DNA of 64,000 nucleotides, taken from a virus. Under the pieces are notes generated by a model. It ran no database searches. It saw nothing but the letters and a program-made list of their open reading frames with translations, and was not told the origin of the DNA. The position numbers and the translations under genes are program-made. The DNA lies in the IMG/VR virus record IMGVR_UViG_3300017751_003243, positions 19,021 to 83,020 of that record. One strand, written 5' to 3'. Shown here in pieces: positions 58,922 to 64,000 of the stretch. Numbering within the stretch: the first letter of the stretch is position 1; each line of letters opens with the position of its first letter.

Positions 58922-60092
58922 TATTACTCCTAATATTAAAGTTACCACTGATAGAATACCTATCACTGTTTGTTACATTTTTCCCTGTGTAGTGAGAAAT
59001 CTTTGAATCAAATATTAAGAGCATACCCGGCTTAGGTTGTATCTCTTTTTCGAAACGTGGCATATCATTTACAAATACTGTGAAGTGTAAGTTACCTTGG
59101 CCTTCCACGTGTGCTGGGTAATACACAAAAGACCATTTGCTTTTAGTATGACTATGAAAGGCAGTACTACCATTTGGTTCTGTTTTGTGTGTCCAGATTC
59201 CTGTTAATTCTAAATCTTCATCTGTGTATTGCTTAACTGCTTTTTCTACTTCACTCATAAAGTGTAAACAACACGGATTGTTTGGAAACTCAAAATCTTC
59301 GTAGTGTGTGTCCTCAGGATTATTATCAATCCTTGTAACACGTCTACTAACACAATCTATTATTTGTTTATCGTCTACGTTAGTTAAGTTAGTTTCATAT
59401 ACATTAATGTTTACTATGTTATGTAATTCAGTTGTAATAGGCATAGGTGGAACATATTCTTTATGCCAAGGATAAGTTTCTTGCTTACCCATAACAATAC
59501 CACCCTCACCTTTGCCGTGCATTTCTTCTAAGAACTTAATAAATTTAAACGTAGGAGTAAATCTATGTGTGTTTCTCATAGGTGTTGCAGTATGTAATAC
59601 GTTGCTTTTCCAAAGAAGTATTCTACCTGGAATAGGCGGAATAGCAATTATCTCTGGATACTCTGTACCTTCATAGCCTTCTTTTTTATTTTGTAAGTTG
59701 GTAATAAACTTTGTTTCACCACCGTCATTTATATCCCAGTTATTGTTTGCATAAAACATAAAAGTCCATGCTTCATCACTTTCATCGTCTACGTGATAGT
59801 ACGCAGGCTCTCTTGGAGCAAATATATTTGCGTGTGATCTTTTTAGTATGCAACCATTTACTTGTGGTACATACTTTTCACAGAACTCCCAAAGTGCATG
59901 AAATGTTTTACTACCTGTATATTCTCCTGTACTCATTCCTGTTGGCGGTAAATCACCGTCATCAACTTCACCATATAAGTATGGCCAGTTTTGTACATCA
60001 CGAACAAGTTCATTTAGTTCAGGTGGCTCAAATGCATCATCAAAGATGTACATTCTTCCATCTAGCATTTCTGTTACTTTAGGCTGTCTCAT
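58914..60092 (-). CDS. Two-domain 2OG-Fe(II) oxygenase
   Basis: 392 residues, two cupin-type units in one chain. Domain 1: AYYHVDDESDEAWTFMFYANNNWDINDGGETKF has HxD near residue 99, and ILLWKSNVLHTATPMRNTHRFTPTFKF has the distal His and Arg. Domain 2: FHSHTKSKWSFVYYPAHVEGQGNL has HxH in place of HxD, and LLIFDSKISHYTGKNVTNSDRYSISGNFNI the distal His and Arg, the same form as the single-domain protein at 63275. A fusion of two 2OG oxygenase types. Substrate unknown; may be nucleobase or protein. Confidence 0.8.
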   Translation of the reverse strand: MRQPKVTEMLDGRMYIFDDAFEPPELNELVRDVQNWPYLYGEVDDGDLPPTGMSTGEYTGSKTFHALWEFCEKYVPQVNGCILKRSHANIFAPREPAYYHVDDESDEAWTFMFYANNNWDINDGGETKFITNLQNKKEGYEGTEYPEIIAIPPIPGRILLWKSNVLHTATPMRNTHRFTPTFKFIKFLEEMHGKGEGGIVMGKQETYPWHKEYVPPMPITTELHNIVNINVYETNLTNVDDKQIIDCVSRRVTRIDNNPEDTHYEDFEFPNNPCCLHFMSEVEKAVKQYTDEDLELTGIWTHKTEPNGSTAFHSHTKSKWSFVYYPAHVEGQGNLHFTVFVNDMPRFEKEIQPKPGMLLIFDSKISHYTGKNVTNSDRYSISGNFNIRSNND

Positions 60093-60561
60093 CTGTTTTC
60101 TTATCTTTCAAATAATCTGTATGAAGTATCCAACGATAACCTAAGTCCTTAACGTGTCGCATAAAGCCCCATTCTTTGGATTTCTTACCCATATAGAATA
60201 AACTCCAACACGGTATCTCGTTACCATCTTTGTCCTTCTCAAGTTCTAGCCAATGCAAATCATCAGCTTTTCTAAATCTTACAGTACCTGGTCCCCACCA
60301 TTTTTTTGTACTACCTACTACATGACCTTCCATGGCTCTTAACGGCGTGTGTTCCCAATACCCACCTTTTAGGATCATTGTACCCCAACTCCAGGGATGG
60401 TCATGTAGTACTGCCTCATCACTTACTAGTATTTTATGTAAAGTGATGTTGAACGGGAAGCTCTTACGATCCTTAAGGAATATATACCATCTAATTAGAT
60501 ATGGTACTGTTCCTGTTCGATCATATATTGTTCTTTTTCTATCCTTAAAAAAGTTCATCAT
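60079..60561 (-). CDS. Cupin-fold metal-binding protein
   Basis: 160 residues from the ATG at 60561; a GTG 12 bp upstream is possible. ITLHKILVSDEAVLHDHPWSWGTMILKGGYWEHTP (about 36-70) gives the cupin HxH and E/Y pattern, followed by DDLHWLELEKD with a second His and CWSLFYMG...WGFM. Resembles small cysteine-dioxygenase-like cupins of marine phages. Activity unknown. Overlaps the upstream gene. Confidence 0.68.
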   Translation of the reverse strand: MMNFFKDRKRTIYDRTGTVPYLIRWYIFLKDRKSFPFNITLHKILVSDEAVLHDHPWSWGTMILKGGYWEHTPLRAMEGHVVGSTKKWWGPGTVRFRKADDLHWLELEKDKDGNEIPCWSLFYMGKKSKEWGFMRHVKDLGYRWILHTDYLKDKKTDETA

Positions 60562-60976
60562 TTTGTTTACCACTGTAGTAATCGTCTTTACATAAATTGT
60601 AAAGCTCTATAAATCTATGATACTGCAAAGCCAATGCAGGATATTCTTTGATCATTTCTTCAATAGTGTGTTGTGAAGGCCATACTTCAGGTCTGCTTTC
60701 TAAGTCATCAAAGTTAATTGAAAACTCGCCACCCGTATCATTCACTCCTGATAACGTATCAACTGTAGAATCGAATGTGTATGTATACTGCGGTGTTGCA
60801 ATACCTGTGCTACAACCAGAAAAAGTTATATCATCTGCATCAATGCCAACAGTATTAATGCCGCCTACAGTTGAACCTGCCGTATATGTTACTGAAGGAA
60901 CTACTGATACCGTATCTGATACTGTACTTTTACCGATGTTAATAGTATATTTTTTATCATCACTAGTCTTTGTCAT
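60545..60976 (-). CDS. Conserved phage hypothetical protein
   Basis: 143 residues. The N-terminal half is Ser/Thr/Gly/Val-rich beta sequence with repeated short strands (SVVPSVTYTAGSTVGGINTVGIDADD), as in virion decoration proteins. The C-terminal half is helical (PSQHTIEEMIKEYPALALQYHRFIELYNLCKDDYYSG). ATG in gene overlap with GGAG 9 bp upstream. Similar C-terminal halves occur in small T4-like marine phage proteins. Confidence 0.66.
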   Translation of the reverse strand: MTKTSDDKKYTINIGKSTVSDTVSVVPSVTYTAGSTVGGINTVGIDADDITFSGCSTGIATPQYTYTFDSTVDTLSGVNDTGGEFSINFDDLESRPEVWPSQHTIEEMIKEYPALALQYHRFIELYNLCKDDYYSGKQNDELF

Positions 60977-62027
60977 TGCTTATTGCTCCATAAAGTTCAG
61001 TACCTGCAAAAAAGTCGTTTTGTAATTTTTTAACTTGTTTTTGTAAAGCTGGAAGATAAGTTTCATAATTTATCATGTAGTCATTTATTCTTTTAACAAG
61101 TTGTTCTCTATTTGCTTCGTATTCTTTAAAATCTGTAGTCCATCGACTTGGATACTTAAATTCATCTAGTGCCATTTCACTGTAACTTAATCTATCTGGA
61201 ACCATTGGTAGTGTGTCTACTATAGCACCTTCATACCAACTAATACCTAATGTTTCTTGTAAGTTAGCACTAAACACTAGCTTTGCTCTACCTAACAAGT
61301 TATGATATTCCATCTTAGAAAGTTCTTGTTCTTGACATATAATAAGCTCACAGTCTGGTAAGTGTGTTCTTAAATCTCTAAATATTTCAGGTTGTTTCTC
61401 AGGAGCAATCCTATGCGGAAACAGTATAATATTTTCCTTAGGCATACCTCTGTAACTATCTAAACTGTTACGTAAGTATTCCATAGGCCAACCTACACGT
61501 TGTACCTTACCATTGTTTAATTGTTTAGCTACTCCCCAAAATGCTTCTACAAACATATCTATATGAAAGTCACTTGCAAAGAAGTTGTTATCATAACATT
61601 CAAACATAGAACGTTCTGCATTTCTAACCCAAGGTTTGTCACCTATAAGTCTACCTAAAAAGTCTTGTGGATCATAACTACCTGCGTGCCACAAACCACC
61701 AATGCGAATGTCAACACCCAATAGTTCTGCCATATACCGTAGTTGAATAACTGTAGGATTCCAGGCATCGGTATAGAGAAAATAATCGCCGTCCTTAACT
61801 TGTCCTGCACAGAACATTTCCCCTATAATTTCTAACTGCTTACTCTTGTAGACATTTGTTCCGCCAAAGTTTAAGAAAGCACCAGGTGTTGTTGCCTGTG
61901 GAGTGTCACCTCCGTTAATTACTTGAACTTCTTTGTTGGTAGCACGTTTTAATTGCTTTGGAAGATATTCCTTCCACTGCTTTGTGTAACGTGTATCAAC
62001 TGCTTCAATATCTACAATATATATCAA
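60963..62027 (-). CDS. GT-B-type glycosyltransferase
   Basis: 354 residues, TTG start at 62027 with AGGAG 6 bp upstream. FLNFGGTNVYKSKQLEIIGEMF and DYFLYTDAWNPTVIQLRYMAELLGV occur in the N-terminal half. NIILFPHRIAPEKQPEIFRDLRTHLPDCELIICQEQ (about 196) is the GT4-like phosphate-binding segment. KLVFSANLQETLGISWYEGAIVDTLPMVPDRLSYSEM (about 255) has the ExxGxxxxE-type donor block. The target may be DNA, as in T4-type phages that glucosylate modified cytosine, or a surface glycan; nothing decides between them. Confidence 0.75.
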   Translation of the reverse strand: MIYIVDIEAVDTRYTKQWKEYLPKQLKRATNKEVQVINGGDTPQATTPGAFLNFGGTNVYKSKQLEIIGEMFCAGQVKDGDYFLYTDAWNPTVIQLRYMAELLGVDIRIGGLWHAGSYDPQDFLGRLIGDKPWVRNAERSMFECYDNNFFASDFHIDMFVEAFWGVAKQLNNGKVQRVGWPMEYLRNSLDSYRGMPKENIILFPHRIAPEKQPEIFRDLRTHLPDCELIICQEQELSKMEYHNLLGRAKLVFSANLQETLGISWYEGAIVDTLPMVPDRLSYSEMALDEFKYPSRWTTDFKEYEANREQLVKRINDYMINYETYLPALQKQVKKLQNDFFAGTELYGAISNDKD

Positions 62028-62284
62028 TTATATCTCCTTTTCTTAAAACGTGCTTGTTTCTTCTCACGTCTTTCTTTACGAGCTTTTACAGGATCTAAAA
62101 AAGCCTGATAAGCTCTAGCCTTTTCACTATACAGATCTTTTTCATTAAATCTGTAACCTTCGAAACGACAAAAGTCACGAAACTTGTCTAAGTCGTCAAA
62201 GATTTTTACGACTTCGGGGTTCTTAGCAAAATATGACACGTCAATATCTCCTCTAGTATTTTGCGTATACGATGTGAGCACCAT
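62024..62284 (-). CDS. Small basic conserved phage hypothetical protein
   Basis: 86 residues from the ATG at 62284 (GGAG close by); alternative ATG at 62293 and GTG at 62299. The N-terminal SYTQNTRGDIDVSYFAKNPEVVKIFDDLDKF and a strongly basic C-terminal tail (KARKERREKKQARFKKRRYN) suggest nucleic-acid binding. Start uncertain because it lies within the queD 3' end. Stop overlaps the glycosyltransferase start. Confidence 0.6.
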   Translation of the reverse strand: MVLTSYTQNTRGDIDVSYFAKNPEVVKIFDDLDKFRDFCRFEGYRFNEKDLYSEKARAYQAFLDPVKARKERREKKQARFKKRRYN

Positions 62285-62726
62285 TCTCTCCATCTTCACT
62301 TACGTCAATGTGAACTTCTCTTCCTGGATACTTTTCATTAATCTTAGCCCATAAATCATCACTGATCATTTCGCAAGATTTATAATCAAGTTCTAAAGTC
62401 TTTTCGCTATACATTTTTTCCAACCAACGTTTGAACTGAATAAATTCAATATCTCTATCATCGTGGAATACTTCAATAGCAACTTTAAAATGAAAAATAT
62501 GTCTGTGTGGGTAGCCTAAAAATGAAACATCATACTCGTCGCCTGTTGCAAGTTTAGGATCGTCAAGTGCCGCAGGATATTTGTGAATACCTTCTTTTCT
62601 AAAAGTAACCCAAATCATTCTCTTTGCATTATCCATAGTCTTTGCTTTGCCTTCCTCTTTGTATTTTTGCCTAATAAACTCGTCTGTAGACAAATGTTTA
62701 AGTTCTTTTATTGTAACATCATCCAT
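62253..62726 (-). CDS. queD: 6-carboxy-tetrahydropterin synthase-like protein
   Basis: 157 residues from the ATG at 62726; a TTG 12 bp up is also open. RMIWVTFRKEGIHKYP leads into LGYPHRHIFHFKVAIEVFHDDRDIEFIQFKRWLE, with the zinc-binding HxH (H-R-H) and the QueD/PTPS core, and ends VHIDVSEDGENGAHIV. Makes carboxy-tetrahydropterin from the FolE product for QueE. Shares the common phage form with an N-terminal 40-residue extension. No queC or transglycosylase in this window. Confidence 0.84.
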   Translation of the reverse strand: MDDVTIKELKHLSTDEFIRQKYKEEGKAKTMDNAKRMIWVTFRKEGIHKYPAALDDPKLATGDEYDVSFLGYPHRHIFHFKVAIEVFHDDRDIEFIQFKRWLEKMYSEKTLELDYKSCEMISDDLWAKINEKYPGREVHIDVSEDGENGAHIVYAKY

Positions 62727-62730
62727 AGTA

Positions 62731-63285
62731 TTAATCAACCTCTTTTATTGGTTTGTCTTTGGTATATTGTGTCCAATCTGTAAATTTTGAACGATCCATT
62801 AAGTCGTGTACTTGATGAACCCATACACCCGGGTTCGAATGGTTAAAGTCAGTGTCGTCAATCTTAATACAAGCATTATAGCTTAATTCAGATATGTTTG
62901 GAATCTTAACACTGATCTGCGGAATAAAATTACTGTTCACTGTAGAAAATGGTTGACTAGATTCGTGTAAGTTATCTAATACAAGTTCATGATACTTGAC
63001 ATCATAGTCTAGTGTAACTAACCAATTCTCGTCTAAAAGAACACTAATCATATCATGCCAGTCCTCTATGTTATCTGTATTCTTTGGATCAGGATTAAAA
63101 CTTTGATTAGCACCTAAGTAAATGTGTGTACAGTCTTGTTCTCTTGCTTTTTGCATCAAGTCAATTGGATTATGTATTCCTACTACAAACAAAGTCCTTT
63201 GTCCGTATGCAGGAGTATGTTCTACTTCAACACCAGTAAACAACGTTACGTTATCTTGTTCGCCGTCTGTGTAATCACGTTTCAT
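62731..63285 (-). CDS. Conserved phage hypothetical protein next to queD
   Basis: 184 residues. TLFVVGIHNPIDLMQKAREQDCTHIYLGANQSFNP, WHDMISVLLDENWLVTLDYDVKYHELVLDNL and SVKIPNISELSYNACIKIDDTDFNHSNPGVWVHQVHDL. An alpha/beta protein with no known catalytic motif. GGAG precedes the ATG, and the gene sits 5 bp before queD, so a link to deazaguanine metabolism is possible but unproven. Confidence 0.68.
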   Translation of the reverse strand: MKRDYTDGEQDNVTLFTGVEVEHTPAYGQRTLFVVGIHNPIDLMQKAREQDCTHIYLGANQSFNPDPKNTDNIEDWHDMISVLLDENWLVTLDYDVKYHELVLDNLHESSQPFSTVNSNFIPQISVKIPNISELSYNACIKIDDTDFNHSNPGVWVHQVHDLMDRSKFTDWTQYTKDKPIKEVD

Positions 63286-63859
63286 TTATGTCTCCGTTAA
63301 ATGCAATACTAATCCTATCTCTTTTGCTTTTGTTTGCATTAGCATTATGTAACAAGTAACTTGGAAAACAAACCAACTTGCCTGCTTGTGGTTGTATTCT
63401 AAACCTAGTGCTATTCCATTCATTAGGTTGTTTAATATATCTATACGGAACTGCATAATCATATAGCTGATGTGGTGCAAACAAAGTTAGGTTACCACAA
63501 TCATTATCTGCTTGTACATAGTAAACAAAACTTAAAACATTTCTATCGTGCATATGAACTTGATTAATATTAGTTTCTGCACCTTGCGGATAGTTAATGT
63601 TTATCCATTCAGCTTTTCTTTCTATAGTACAATTAAGATTATAGTATTCTTCTTGCACTTTCTTAGCCATATCATCGACTGCGTGTTTAAGACTGTTAAA
63701 TCTATCATCATCTAAAAGCCAATCGCTCTGCCAACCACCTTCTTGTTCATTATGTGGATTGTCTTGTTGTATATCATAACAAGCCTGTTTAATAGACTCG
63801 TTATCTAAATCAAGATGTTCCTCTAATAATAAAGTTGAAAATAGTGCAGTTGCGTTCAT
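63275..63859 (-). CDS. 2OG-Fe(II) oxygenase
   Basis: 194 residues. INQVHMHDRNVLSFVYYVQADNDCGNLTLFAP holds the HxHD iron-binding segment (about 106-109). GKLVCFPSYLLHNANANKSKRDRISIAFNGDI holds the distal His and Arg. Same type as the second domain of the 58914 protein. ATG overlaps the upstream stop (ATGA) of the partial gene at the window edge. A protein or nucleobase hydroxylase; substrate unknown. Confidence 0.8.
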   Translation of the reverse strand: MNATALFSTLLLEEHLDLDNESIKQACYDIQQDNPHNEQEGGWQSDWLLDDDRFNSLKHAVDDMAKKVQEEYYNLNCTIERKAEWININYPQGAETNINQVHMHDRNVLSFVYYVQADNDCGNLTLFAPHQLYDYAVPYRYIKQPNEWNSTRFRIQPQAGKLVCFPSYLLHNANANKSKRDRISIAFNGDINET

Positions 63860-64000
63860 TTTTTAGTATTTTCTATTTTATCTTTGATTGCTAATTTAAT
63901 TTTTTTAGTTCTTTTTAAAAGCTCTTCTGTTTGCCAAGACCTATCAAACTTACGTTCCTTCGTAAGTGATCCTGTGATCTTGTCATACCATTTGTGTTCT
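63856..64000 (-). CDS. C-terminal part of a gene running off the right edge
   Basis: An open - strand frame of 47 codons plus stop at 63856-63858, continuing beyond 64000. The visible end is helical and Lys-rich (SLTKERKFDRSWQTEELLKR, then KIKLAIKDKI), typical of a coiled C-terminus. The ATGA overlap with the 63275 gene supports it as coding. Function cannot be judged. Confidence 0.6.
   Translation of the reverse strand, partial: EHKWYDKITGSLTKERKFDRSWQTEELLKRTKKIKLAIKDKIENTKK

Noticed and set aside
1-64000. tRNA genes, CRISPR arrays, IS elements, integrase/attachment sites
   Set aside because: No cloverleaf, regular repeat-spacer array, transposase or integrase was seen; genes are packed with little space.

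Overview
The window is AT-rich and almost fully coding. It looks like a large T4-like (myovirus) marine phage genome, probably of a phage infecting a low-GC marine alphaproteobacterium such as SAR11; the host is inferred only from base composition and gene content. Evidence for the phage type: tandem tail-fibre/collar genes, TATAAATA-type late promoters, a MoxR/VWA gene pair, a T4 RNase H-type 5' nuclease, folE/queD/queE, 2-oxoglutarate (2OG) oxygenases and long chains of genes overlapping by ATGA/TAATG. I see no tRNA, rRNA, IS element or CRISPR array. No gene-free stretch exceeds about 125 bp (the longest is 49569-49694).

Layout: (1) 1-10.4 kb, + strand: virion genes. They comprise a truncated giant baseplate/tail protein, a small structural protein, three paralogous fibre proteins sharing an N-terminal domain, and one further fibre-like protein. 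(2) 10.4-44.0 kb: a 33-kb accessory island in coupled operons, mostly +, with two - strand blocks at 19.9-22.0 and 34.3-37.9 kb. It carries nine radical SAM enzymes (five with an N-terminal twitch/SPASM-like cluster domain), three SGNH-like proteins, two GT8-like and two paralogous DGD-type glycosyltransferases, two nucleotide-sugar dehydrogenases, kdsA, a sugar nucleotidyltransferase, a HAD phosphatase, a class III aminotransferase, two SDR proteins, a methyltransferase, four 2OG oxygenases, and the haem genes hemE and hemC. (3) 44.0-64 kb, - strand: a fibre gene with a perfect late promoter, small conserved phage proteins, a VWA/metalloprotease protein and MoxR ATPase, the 5' nuclease, queE, folE, a fourth SGNH protein, HIT, an MBD4-like glycosylase, a phosphoribosyltransferase, a double 2OG oxygenase, a glycosyltransferase, queD and another 2OG oxygenase. 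A partial gene runs off the right edge.

Transcription logic can be read from the sequence. On the - strand, five sigma70-type promoters with exact 17-bp spacers (three of them perfect TTGACA-N17-TATAAT) precede the VWA gene, moxR, the 5' nuclease, folE, and the 57.4-kb gene block. NATAAATA late promoters precede virion genes and a few others.

The genes suggest three programmes. One is virion assembly. The second is nucleotide metabolism and DNA modification through a 7-deazaguanine precursor route. The third is a large glycan- or peptide-modifying island whose product I cannot name; the density of radical SAM enzymes there is the most unusual feature of the window.
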